DNA from: Butyricicoccus_A sp963588905
GTDB taxonomy: Bacteria > Bacillota > Clostridia > Oscillospirales > Butyricicoccaceae
Assembly: GCA_963588905.1 (NCBI GenBank)
Contig: CAVAJF010000016.1
Coordinates: 1 to 34,655, forward strand
Direction: 5' to 3'
DNA length: 34,655 nucleotides
Shown here: one piece after another, positions 24,484-31,602 of the stretch
Position numbering within the stretch: position 1 is the stretch's first letter
Layout of the letters: each line of letters begins with the position of its first letter
Translations under genes and position numbers: made by a program
Notes under the pieces: model-generated
The model's input: the letters and a program-made list of their open reading frames with translations, nothing else
Databases searched by the model: none
Told to the model about the DNA's origin: nothing

Positions 24484-25038
24484 ATGAAACGGATTTTACT
24501 TGTCGGTGCGTCTGTAAAGCACATGGATGATATGAAACGGTTCGTCTACAATGTATATGCAGAAAAACAGGTTGATTCAGCATATTCTGCTGAACAAGCA
24601 CGCGGAATTTTGCAAAATAAGCGCTTCGATTTCGTGATAGTTGATATACCTTACGTGAATTCCTGGGAATATCAGATTACACATATGATGGATAAACAGA
24701 CGAGCGCATTTATTCTCCTGCTTGTTCCACAAAAATTTTCGCTTTCCGTGCAGAATGCGCATATGTTAGGAATGATAATGGAAAAACCGATTTCCCGTGT
24801 GACATTTGTGGAGACGCTGCGTTTGATAGATTTGGTGCTTTCTCTGCAAAAAGAGAAGAAAGAACTGCAACAACGGTTATCGGATATTTGTATTGTCAGT
24901 CGAGCCAAGCGTTTGCTGATGGAAAGAGAACAGATGAGTGAATCGGAAGCCTATTTGTATATCAAAAATCAGGCAATGCATCGGCATCAAGCCAAAAGAG
25001 TCATTGCGCAAACGATTCTGCACCGTTATCAGATATGA
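24484..25038 (+). CDS. ANTAR-domain regulator with degenerate receiver
   Basis: A 184-residue protein of AmiR type: receiver-like domain (1-115), a coiled-coil linker (about 116-138) and an ANTAR RNA-binding domain (about 139-184, AKRLLMEREQMSESEAYLYI). ANTAR proteins bind paired hexanucleotide-loop hairpins in nascent RNA and prevent termination. The receiver keeps the phospho-acceptor position (D54 in VIVDIPY) and the lysine (K101 in EKPIS), but the acidic pair expected after strand 1 is replaced by G8-A9 and the Ser/Thr after strand 4 is missing. Phosphorylation control is therefore doubtful. No clear ribosome site precedes the ATG, only 5 bases after the radical SAM stop, suggesting translational coupling. 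Confidence 0.88.
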   Translation: MKRILLVGASVKHMDDMKRFVYNVYAEKQVDSAYSAEQARGILQNKRFDFVIVDIPYVNSWEYQITHMMDKQTSAFILLLVPQKFSLSVQNAHMLGMIMEKPISRVTFVETLRLIDLVLSLQKEKKELQQRLSDICIVSRAKRLLMEREQMSESEAYLYIKNQAMHRHQAKRVIAQTILHRYQI

Positions 25039-25067
25039 CAAAACCGCCCGAAAGGGCGGTTTTGTTT
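25038..25067. terminator. Bidirectional terminator between the ANTAR and nuclease genes
   Basis: A perfect 12-pair stem (ACAAAACCGCCC with GGGCGGTTTTGT) with a GAAA loop and T-runs on both strands. It serves both convergent genes. Confidence 0.9.
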
Positions 25068-25071
25068 CGTA

Positions 25072-26526
25072 TTACGGTTTACAAGTTCCGCAAGGGGAAT
25101 AACCCTGTGAGATTAAATCTGAGCGTTTGCCGGTAAATGATTTCTTGTTTGCCGCGCTGATCTTATTGACACTGGAACAGCTTGGCTTGTGGAACTTCTT
25201 GGAATTGGTGTTCAAAATATACGTTCCGGTTGTTTCGCCGCTTGGCTGAGAAGGCGTAGAGGTTTGATAGCTGTCGCCGGTCACATAATCCACCACGATA
25301 CCGGGCTGTACATTATAGCAGTATACGCAGAAGGTGATACCGGCACCGTTGTCCTCGACGGACTGTGCCTCCATCAGCACGCCGTTTGCCACCGCATCGT
25401 CTCCCTCGAATACCGGTGTAACGCGGTACAACACGTGGTTTTTGGTTTCTTTTACATAGTCTGCGACCATGTTTTCAAAATCCAACATACCTTGCACGTT
25501 GAGATAGCGTGTGCCGGTGATGAGGTTTAGCTTGTTCGCATTCTCCGCGGTCAATTGGTAACCGATCAGATGGCAGCGATTATATAAATACTTTCCGTCT
25601 ACAATGTCATATTTTACCGAATGCCAACCGGTCGGTTTGACACTGCTGATGTCGCCGCGCGGTTCTGTCGGCATCAGATCAACACCAACATTGGCATATG
25701 CTTCATCACAGCGTCCCATCCAATCCAAATCACTATATCGCTCGAAAGAAACGGTTGTTTTGTCAGAGTTGGTGAAAAATGGCGTGTTGTTGTTGACAAC
25801 GGCATAGGCTGATGTAGAGTAATCGGGCACATCGTCATAATGGAAGCCGGTGGGAGAAATCGCTGCCGGCTTATTTTCGATGCCTCCCGTGTAATTGGTC
25901 AGCATCGCGGCGGTTTCCGCGCGGATTGCATGGTCTAGCGGTTTTAAATATCGCTTTCCGTTAGAAGTAGAACCGGAGATAACACCGTTTTGCACTGCCC
26001 AGCGCATCGCGGTTGCTGCCCAGCTGTCTACACGGCTGCTATCAGCAAAGTCAGACAAGCTGCCATTGGTGTACGGCTTTCCGGCATCTGCATACAAGAA
26101 CACAGCGATCTGTTCCCGGGTAACATTGACGTTAGGACTGAACGTTGTGGGAGAAGTGCCGCCCGTGATGCCGTTTTGACTTGCCCAAAGTACGGCATTG
26201 TAATACCAGTCTCCCGATTTTACATCGTAAAATGGATTGTTTTCGTTGACCGGTGGTCTGCCTGCGATGTTGTACAGGGTTTGAACAAATGCTGCGCGTG
26301 TCGTTGTGCCGCGTGGAACAAACGTCGTGTTGGACGTGCCGCTCATGTAACCTTTGTCAAATACAGTCTGTACGGCGTTGCAGTACCAATCAGAAGAACT
26401 GATGTCGGCAAAACGATGAGCAACTTTGGTCGGCGTATTCCATGCGAAAGCACCGGTACAAATCGTGCTTATCGTGAGAGCGGCTGTCAACAGACAAGCT
26501 CCCAATTTCTGCTTGATTTTTTTCAA
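25072..26526 (-). CDS. Secreted SLH-domain DNA/RNA non-specific endonuclease
   Basis: A 484-residue surface enzyme. Residues 1-29 are a Sec signal peptide (cleavage probably after AFA). Three S-layer homology repeats at about 39-83, 99-145 and 158-210 should anchor it to secondary wall polymers. The nuclease domain (about 240-415) is of the EndA/streptococcal DNA-entry type, with the catalytic histidine in NRCHLIGY (316-323; usual form DRGH) and RYLNVQGMLDFENMVADY. After a Ser/Thr/Pro linker, a C-terminal module (about 435-484) has H446, C450, C479 and C482, likely a metal site. The start is TTG 26526 after GGAGAG; the reading from 26601 lacks a proper signal peptide. It probably degrades extracellular nucleic acids for nutrients or uptake. 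Confidence 0.9.
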   Translation of the reverse strand: MKKIKQKLGACLLTAALTISTICTGAFAWNTPTKVAHRFADISSSDWYCNAVQTVFDKGYMSGTSNTTFVPRGTTTRAAFVQTLYNIAGRPPVNENNPFYDVKSGDWYYNAVLWASQNGITGGTSPTTFSPNVNVTREQIAVFLYADAGKPYTNGSLSDFADSSRVDSWAATAMRWAVQNGVISGSTSNGKRYLKPLDHAIRAETAAMLTNYTGGIENKPAAISPTGFHYDDVPDYSTSAYAVVNNNTPFFTNSDKTTVSFERYSDLDWMGRCDEAYANVGVDLMPTEPRGDISSVKPTGWHSVKYDIVDGKYLYNRCHLIGYQLTAENANKLNLITGTRYLNVQGMLDFENMVADYVKETKNHVLYRVTPVFEGDDAVANGVLMEAQSVEDNGAGITFCVYCYNVQPGIVVDYVTGDSYQTSTPSQPSGETTGTYILNTNSKKFHKPSCSSVNKISAANKKSFTGKRSDLISQGYSPCGTCKP

Positions 26527-26542
26527 AAGTATCTCTCCTTTT

Positions 26543-26965
26543 TTATTTCGATGCAGGAATATATATTTCTTCCGTGATGCGTTCATGGGAGTTTCCTGCA
26601 AAGTCTGTACGTTCTATCTGTGTCAAATGCGGTTGTGTCAGCGCAAGATCCAGACGAAAGTCTGTGGGATAGCTGCGATTCCAGCGATACAAAATAACGG
26701 CTTCGATGCGGGACTCGATCTCTGCCAGAGAACAGGTTTCAACAAAGCAGAAATCGCCAGCTGCCGCTTCGTGCAAAAACTGTTCGGACACAACGATTTG
26801 TGAAGCATGTTCCGCGGCAAACTGTCCGTAAGAATAGGCGTTCATCCATAGCCTCTTGTTGTGCGTGCGCTGCAAAATGCGTTTTCGCAGGACACAATCC
26901 TGACTTTGCCGCCGATGATTAAACAGCATACCGCCATGGTCATCAACGACACAGATGACAATCAT
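26543..26965 (-). CDS. Conserved clostridial protein of unknown function, nuclease partner
   Basis: A 140-residue soluble protein with no signal peptide or membrane segment. It begins MIVICVVDDHGGMLFNHRRQSQD and contains LWMNAYSY, an acidic middle part with CFVE, ILYRWNRSYPTD and a C-terminal SHERITEEIY. I recall similar proteins in many Clostridia, often labelled ribonuclease Z, but none of the metallo-beta-lactamase motifs of RNase Z (HxHxDH) are present, so that name should not be used. ATG 26965 follows AAAGGAGATG. It is upstream of the SLH nuclease gene with a 16-base gap, so the two form an operon. Confidence 0.82.
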   Translation of the reverse strand: MIVICVVDDHGGMLFNHRRQSQDCVLRKRILQRTHNKRLWMNAYSYGQFAAEHASQIVVSEQFLHEAAAGDFCFVETCSLAEIESRIEAVILYRWNRSYPTDFRLDLALTQPHLTQIERTDFAGNSHERITEEIYIPASK

Positions 26966-26988
26966 GCCATCATCTCCTTTCGATTCGT

Positions 26989-27017
26989 ATTGTAACATAT
27001 GTTATACGAAAAAGCAA
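26989..27017 (-). promoter_or_regulatory. Promoter of the 140-residue protein/nuclease operon
   Basis: On the minus strand TTGCTT (27017-27012) and TACAAT (26994-26989) are 17 bases apart, 24 bases ahead of the ATG. The -35 box lies within the T-run of the preceding terminator. Confidence 0.6.
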
Positions 27018-27044
27018 AATCGCTTCCCATAATCGGGAAGCGAT
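27013..27044 (-). terminator. Terminator of the two-component operon
   Basis: A perfect 10-pair stem (ATCGCTTCCC with GGGAAGCGAT, 27019-27044), six-base loop, followed on the minus strand by TTTGCTTTTT. It lies directly after the kinase stop codon. Confidence 0.88.
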
Positions 27045-27048
27045 ACAA

Positions 27049-28263
27049 TTAAGCAGGAAGCGTACGAACCGTAAAGAAAAAGGTAGTTCCTTTGCCGACT
27101 TCCGTCTGTACCCAGATGGTTTCATGCAATCCGCTGATAATTTCATTGGCGATGGCGAGTCCCAGCCCGCTGCCGGTCGGATTGTCCACTTCGCTTTTGT
27201 AAAAGCGTTCAAAAATATGCGGCAAATCGTCAGAGGAAATACCGCGCCCGGTGTCATTGACACGAATCGTTGCTTGACCGTATTTGGTCGTAGCGTTAAG
27301 CAGAATACTGCCGCCTTCTTCGACGAATTTGAGTGCATTATCCAGCAAAATTTCTAAAAGCTGTATAACACGATCGGGATCTGTATATAACTTGGGCAAA
27401 TTCCAAATGCTTTTTTCAATCGAAAACAATAAACCTAGATCTTCACAGCGCGATACATAGCGGTCTTGAATCAGATTGAAAATTTCCTCCGGTTCAACAT
27501 CTGTTTTGTGAAACGTAATGCGGCTGTCCTGTAATTTTGACAGTTCAATGATTTGCAAGACGGAGTGTTCCAGCAACCGAGATTCACGAGAAATAATACC
27601 GTAATAGCGGCTGAGCGTTGCTTCGTCATCGACTAAGCCTTCACTCAGTGTCTCTGTAATCGCCTGAATTGAGGCAATTGGCGTTTTCAATTCATGGCTG
27701 ATATTTGCAATATATTGATGATAAATCGCCTCGACTGCTTCGCGGCTTTTGCGCTGCGTCAACACACTGTAAATCACAACAATGTACAGCAGCGTACACA
27801 CCAGTGCATAGGAGACAAGGACAAAGGGAATATATTCTAAGGATTGCGTCAGATATACTTCTCCTAAAAATGTGTTGTCCCGAAAGACCGGAGCACCTGC
27901 CACGACAACAATCGCAAACGGCTGTGCGGAAAATGGCAGGGCATAGACAGAGCGCTGTTTGTCATAGTATTGCGAATATAAATCCGTGTATTTTTGAAAG
28001 GGAAACTGACGCTGTCCATAGTAGGTATGCAGGGGTTCTGTACCTGCTTCCGTCTGATAGAAAACGCTGCATGTCAAATATTGTTCTGGATTGGAAATGC
28101 TGCCGGTTTCAGAAATTTCCGTTGCGGCATTTTGTGCTAAGTCCCGCATGTCCATATGAATGCGGCACTGAAAGAAATAAATAGAAAACAAACCGACAAA
28201 CAGCACAAGACAATAAAACAGCACAATTTGGACATAGCGTTCCGCTTTGTTGTCTGAAATCAT
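27049..28263 (-). CDS. Membrane sensor histidine kinase
   Basis: A 404-residue kinase of a two-component system. Two transmembrane helices (about 10-31 and 143-168) flank an extracytoplasmic sensor of about 110 residues with no recognised fold. The HisKA domain carries the phosphorylated histidine H180 in ISHELKTP. The ATPase boxes are complete: N box LLDNALKF, G1 NDTGRGI, F box IFERFYK, G2 GSGLGLAI. There is no HAMP domain between TM2 and HisKA. Its ATG overlaps the response regulator stop as ATGA, so the pair is coupled. The signal is unknown; the divergent betaine-type transporter is a plausible target. Confidence 0.95.
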   Translation of the reverse strand: MISDNKAERYVQIVLFYCLVLFVGLFSIYFFQCRIHMDMRDLAQNAATEISETGSISNPEQYLTCSVFYQTEAGTEPLHTYYGQRQFPFQKYTDLYSQYYDKQRSVYALPFSAQPFAIVVVAGAPVFRDNTFLGEVYLTQSLEYIPFVLVSYALVCTLLYIVVIYSVLTQRKSREAVEAIYHQYIANISHELKTPIASIQAITETLSEGLVDDEATLSRYYGIISRESRLLEHSVLQIIELSKLQDSRITFHKTDVEPEEIFNLIQDRYVSRCEDLGLLFSIEKSIWNLPKLYTDPDRVIQLLEILLDNALKFVEEGGSILLNATTKYGQATIRVNDTGRGISSDDLPHIFERFYKSEVDNPTGSGLGLAIANEIISGLHETIWVQTEVGKGTTFFFTVRTLPA

Positions 28264-28967
28264 GTGATGCCTCCAAGCCGATAACCGACGCCATAAATGG
28301 ATTGAATGGCATAGTGAACATTTTCTGTCGGTAATTTTTTGCGGATGCGTTTGACAACGGCATCTACTGCACGTGTATCTCCATAATAATCATATCCCCA
28401 AACTGCCTTTAAAATTTGTTCTCGGTTGAGAACCTTTTGTGCATTGCGAATGAGATATGCAAGTAAATGCACTTCTTTGGCTGTCATGTCCAGTTTTTCA
28501 CCATTGGACAACACGTCCATCGTGTCCAAATTGACGGACAATTCCTGATAGTGCAGGATATTTTGCTTCGGTGCATCCTCGGCAAGCCGTTGCGCTTTGG
28601 CAGAGCGTGACAGAATTTTTTTCACGCGGAGCGAGACTTCTCTCGGAGAGAATGGCTTGGTTACATAATCATCTCCGCCAAGTTCTAATCCGACAATGCG
28701 GTCGATTTCCTCACTGCGTGCGCTGAGAAAGATAATGGGAACTTCGCTCTCGCGCCGAATGGTGCGACATACTTCTGTGCCATTCATATTCGGCAGCATA
28801 ATATCTAGGATAATTAAATCAATCTCATGTCGTTTCCATTCGGAAAGCACAGCCTCTCCGTCATAAACAGAAATGACGTGAATGCCTTCATCGTTGAGAA
28901 AACGAGTCAAACTTTCATGAACCGCTTCTTTGTCGTCACAGATCAGCACTGTGTAATCGTTCATCAT
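28260..28967 (-). CDS. OmpR-family response regulator
   Basis: A 235-residue two-domain regulator. The receiver has the acidic pair in LICDDKEAV, the phospho-acceptor D55 in ILDIMLPNMNG and the lysine in VTKPFSP. The C-terminal winged helix has the OmpR/PhoB pattern (MTAKEVHLLAYLIRN, RAVDAVVKRIRKKL, IYGVGYRLG). Two adjacent ATG codons (28967 and 28964) follow GAAGGTG and either could be used; an extension to 29039 has no ribosome site. It controls or is co-expressed with the kinase it overlaps. The BCCT transporter starts divergently 240 bases away. Confidence 0.95.
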   Translation of the reverse strand: MMNDYTVLICDDKEAVHESLTRFLNDEGIHVISVYDGEAVLSEWKRHEIDLIILDIMLPNMNGTEVCRTIRRESEVPIIFLSARSEEIDRIVGLELGGDDYVTKPFSPREVSLRVKKILSRSAKAQRLAEDAPKQNILHYQELSVNLDTMDVLSNGEKLDMTAKEVHLLAYLIRNAQKVLNREQILKAVWGYDYYGDTRAVDAVVKRIRKKLPTENVHYAIQSIYGVGYRLGGIT

Positions 28968-29207
28968 AAACACCTTCATTCTTTGTGCAATATAAATAAG
29001 TGCGATCAAAACATCACCGTGGAAAATAAAAAATATCACAAAGATGGCGGATTTTTGTCATATTTCTGCCGCATTGTTTGTTTATACTATAGCTAATACA
29101 AAAAGTAACACGGAAACAAGAAAATTTGGATGACCGCCGGTCAATATGAAGTATACCAGATATTGACTCGGAGTGCAAGAAGTGTTGCAAAATGGAGAGG
29201 AGAATAT

Positions 29208-30863
29208 ATGATGAACGGAACAAAAGAGAAAGGAAAAGTAAGATGGCCTGTCATGTCAGTTACCATTATTTTGTTCGCCCTCATGCTTGTTGCCATTGTT
29301 GTGAATGCAGAAAAATTCTATGACATTCTAAACAACTTGGTTATGAACAACCTGATGTGGGGACTGGGATGGTTTACCTCCTTGGTATGTCTGCTGATGG
29401 TTATCGTATGTGTTGTATTTATGGTCACGCCATTGGGAAAGATCAAGCTCGGCGGACCAAACGCAAAACCGAAATTTACCTACTTACAGTGGTTCGGTAT
29501 TTCTCTCTGTACGGGCATTGGCGCAGGCGTTGTATTCTGGGGCGCCGCAGAGCCGTTGCTGTTCACGATGGAGCCTGATCCGTCTACCGGATTGGTCGGC
29601 GGTTCCAATGCTTCATTGGTTTGGTCAATGGTACACTGTTTCCTGCAGTGGGGTTTTACACCGTATGCGACCTGTGTTGTGATGGGTGTTATCCTCGCCT
29701 ATGTTATCCTCAATAAGGGAGAGCCGTTTAAGGCATCCGCTTGTTTGGTACCGATTTTTGGCAAAGATGCGGCAAATACCAAGTGGGCAACCGCATTTGA
29801 TGCATGGTCTGCGTTTGCACTGACCGGTGCAGTGGCAGGCGGCTTGGGATATGGCGCGATGCAGCTGTCCGCAGGTGTCAAGGCATTCGCTGGTATTGAA
29901 CCGTCTACGACGATGTATGTTGGCATTATTGCCTGCATGTTTGTCTTTTATAATTTGTCCGCAGTATCCGGCTTGAGAAACGGCATTACAATGCTGTCCA
30001 ATCTGAACACGAGATTCTTCTTTGTTTTGTTAATCTTTGTGTTCTTGGCAGGCCCGACGGCATATATTTGCAACCTGTTCACTCACAGCCTTGGCAATTA
30101 CATGAACGAGTTCTTCTCGGCAAGCCTGTACACGGCTCCGTTCGCAGATTCCGGCAATTGGCCGCAGAACTGGGATATGTACTGGTGGGTTGACTGGATG
30201 GCATACGCGCCGCTGCTCGGTTTGTTTATGGTTCGTGTTGGCTATGGCCGCACCCTTCGTGAATTTGTCCTGATTGAATGGGTATTCCCGGCACTGTTCG
30301 GCATCGTTTGGTTCTCTGTATTTGGCGGAACCATTCTCCATGCACAGTTGTTTGATGGCATTGATTTCTATAGCATTTATCTCAATGACGGCGCAGAAGC
30401 GTTGACGCTGTCCATGTTTAATGTCCTCCCGCTGAGCAAAATTGCAAAAATTGTCATGCTGATTATTATTACCATATCACTGGTAACGCAGTGTGATTCG
30501 ATGGCAGTGACCCTGGCAGGCATGTCCATCGAGGGCTCGGACGATACGCATGAACCGCCGGTATGGCTCAAGCTGTTCTGGGGCATCGTATTTGCAGTCA
30601 TTGCCATGGTATTTGTTGTACTCGGTGGCATTGGAGGCGTAAAGACGATTAAATCGTTCTGCGGCATCCCGCTTTGCTTCATGTGTCTGTTCATTCTGCT
30701 GGGCTTCCTCAAATATATGGCGAAGAGGCCGAGAAAGGCAAATGGCGAATACGAGTATGAACCGGAAGTGGCAGAAGCACCGGACAACGGCGAACCACCT
30801 GCGGATTTGGACTTCATCGACAAATTCTTTGCAAAGCTCGCTGGCGGAAAGAAAAAGCAGTAA
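29208..30863 (+). CDS. BCCT family betaine/carnitine/choline-type transporter
   Basis: A 551-residue membrane transporter with about 12 helices of the LeuT fold. Visible signatures: the glycine-rich TM3 stretch GIGAGVVFWGAAEP and the TM8 tryptophan box WWVDWMAYAPLLG followed by VGYGRTLREF. In TM4 the segment QWGFTPYATC keeps the first tryptophan of the BetP aromatic box but has Tyr and Cys where BetP has Trp and Tyr, so the substrate may not be glycine betaine. The charged C-terminal tail is about 45 residues. The start is ATG 29208 (or 29211) after GAGAGGAG. The 240-base gap to the divergent two-component operon should hold both promoters; TATACT near 29082 is a possible -10 box without a clear -35. 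Confidence 0.93.
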   Translation: MMNGTKEKGKVRWPVMSVTIILFALMLVAIVVNAEKFYDILNNLVMNNLMWGLGWFTSLVCLLMVIVCVVFMVTPLGKIKLGGPNAKPKFTYLQWFGISLCTGIGAGVVFWGAAEPLLFTMEPDPSTGLVGGSNASLVWSMVHCFLQWGFTPYATCVVMGVILAYVILNKGEPFKASACLVPIFGKDAANTKWATAFDAWSAFALTGAVAGGLGYGAMQLSAGVKAFAGIEPSTTMYVGIIACMFVFYNLSAVSGLRNGITMLSNLNTRFFFVLLIFVFLAGPTAYICNLFTHSLGNYMNEFFSASLYTAPFADSGNWPQNWDMYWWVDWMAYAPLLGLFMVRVGYGRTLREFVLIEWVFPALFGIVWFSVFGGTILHAQLFDGIDFYSIYLNDGAEALTLSMFNVLPLSKIAKIVMLIIITISLVTQCDSMAVTLAGMSIEGSDDTHEPPVWLKLFWGIVFAVIAMVFVVLGGIGGVKTIKSFCGIPLCFMCLFILLGFLKYMAKRPRKANGEYEYEPEVAEAPDNGEPPADLDFIDKFFAKLAGGKKKQ

Positions 30864-30894
30864 GTGATCCATTTTTCATAAGATTTCCTGTCTT

Positions 30895-30930
30895 GCAGCA
30901 GCATTCCATCTTGGGATGCTGCTGCATTTT
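30895..30930 (+). terminator. Terminator of the BCCT gene
   Basis: A 13-base arm GCAGCAGCATTCC pairs with GGGATGCTGCTGC (one or two G-U pairs), five-base loop, followed by ATTTT. Confidence 0.82.
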
Positions 30931-30945
30931 ATGGAAAAAAACGGC

Positions 30946-30967
30946 ATTGACGTTGCTGTGCGTCAAT
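30946..30967 (+). promoter_or_regulatory. Candidate operator in the nitroreductase promoter
   Basis: ATTGACG and CGTCAAT form a perfect seven-base inverted repeat with an eight-base spacer. It covers the -35 box and most of the spacer of the promoter, so a bound protein would block RNA polymerase. The regulator is unknown. Confidence 0.45.
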
Positions 30968-30975
30968 GGTATACT
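30947..30975 (+). promoter_or_regulatory. Sigma-A promoter of the nitroreductase gene
   Basis: TTGACG (30947-30952) and TATACT (30970-30975) are 17 bases apart, with an extended-10 TGG directly before the -10 box. The start codon is 34 bases downstream. Confidence 0.8.
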
Positions 30976-31009
30976 GAAGACAAGAAAACAAAAGAGGAGG
31001 CTATTTGTT

Positions 31010-31561
31010 ATGAGTTTTATGGATATGGTATATAAGCGTGAGAGCTGCCGGTCGTATCAGGATAAGCCGGTTGCCCGTGAGCTGCTGACCAAAATTGTTG
31101 AGGCTGGCAGACTGGCACCGAGCGGATGCAATGCGCAGCCGTGGAAGTTCATCGTCATTGATGAGCCGGAGGCAAAGAAGAAAATGTGCGAAGCACTGGT
31201 TGTCGAGGGCGGCGCAACAGGCTGCCCGTGGAGAGAGTCCGCACCGGCATTTATTGCGCTGGTAGAGGAACATGCCAATGTCATGCCGGCTGTTTTGGAT
31301 TACTACGGCGATTCGCAGCGATTTGCACAAGGCGACATCGGCATGGCTGCTATGAACATGATGTATGAAGCAGAAGATCTCGGTCTGGGTACCTGTGTGC
31401 TGGGTCTGAATGACCAGAAGAAGATGGAAGAGTCGTTTGGCATTCCAGCAGGACACACGGTTCGCATGGTTCTGGCTGTCGGATACAGCGCAGAGAACAA
31501 GGAACCGCGCAAGAAGGTTCGTAAGCCGCTGGAGGAAGTTTGCAGCTTCAATCAGTGGTAA
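31010..31561 (+). CDS. Nitroreductase family FMN oxidoreductase
   Basis: A 183-residue flavoprotein of the oxygen-insensitive nitroreductase fold, expected to be a homodimer using NAD(P)H. The FMN-binding N-terminal pattern is clear: YKRESCRSYQDKPV (arginine and serine for the flavin phosphate) and GRLAPSGCNAQPWKF. The middle has GDIGMAAMNMMYEAEDLGLGTCVLG, the region that packs on the flavin, and the C-terminus has VLAVGY followed by a basic stretch (RKKVRKPLEEV). AGAGGAGG precedes ATG 31010. It is monocistronic with its own promoter and terminator. The substrate cannot be told from sequence; quinones, nitro compounds or enones are all possible. Confidence 0.92.
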   Translation: MSFMDMVYKRESCRSYQDKPVARELLTKIVEAGRLAPSGCNAQPWKFIVIDEPEAKKKMCEALVVEGGATGCPWRESAPAFIALVEEHANVMPAVLDYYGDSQRFAQGDIGMAAMNMMYEAEDLGLGTCVLGLNDQKKMEESFGIPAGHTVRMVLAVGYSAENKEPRKKVRKPLEEVCSFNQW

Positions 31562-31570
31562 AAAGATAAG

Positions 31571-31602
31571 AAAAAGCGTGATCGTTTCGATCACGCTTTT
31601 TT
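31571..31602. terminator. Bidirectional terminator between the nitroreductase and decarboxylase genes
   Basis: A 14-pair stem AAAAAGCGTGATCG / CGATCACGCTTTTT with a three-base loop and T-runs on both strands. The stop codon of the minus-strand decarboxylase (31591-31593) lies inside the stem. Confidence 0.9.

Noticed and set aside
26543..26965. Labelling the 140-residue protein as ribonuclease Z
   Set aside because: The metal-binding motifs of the metallo-beta-lactamase fold are absent, and the protein is less than half the length of RNase Z.
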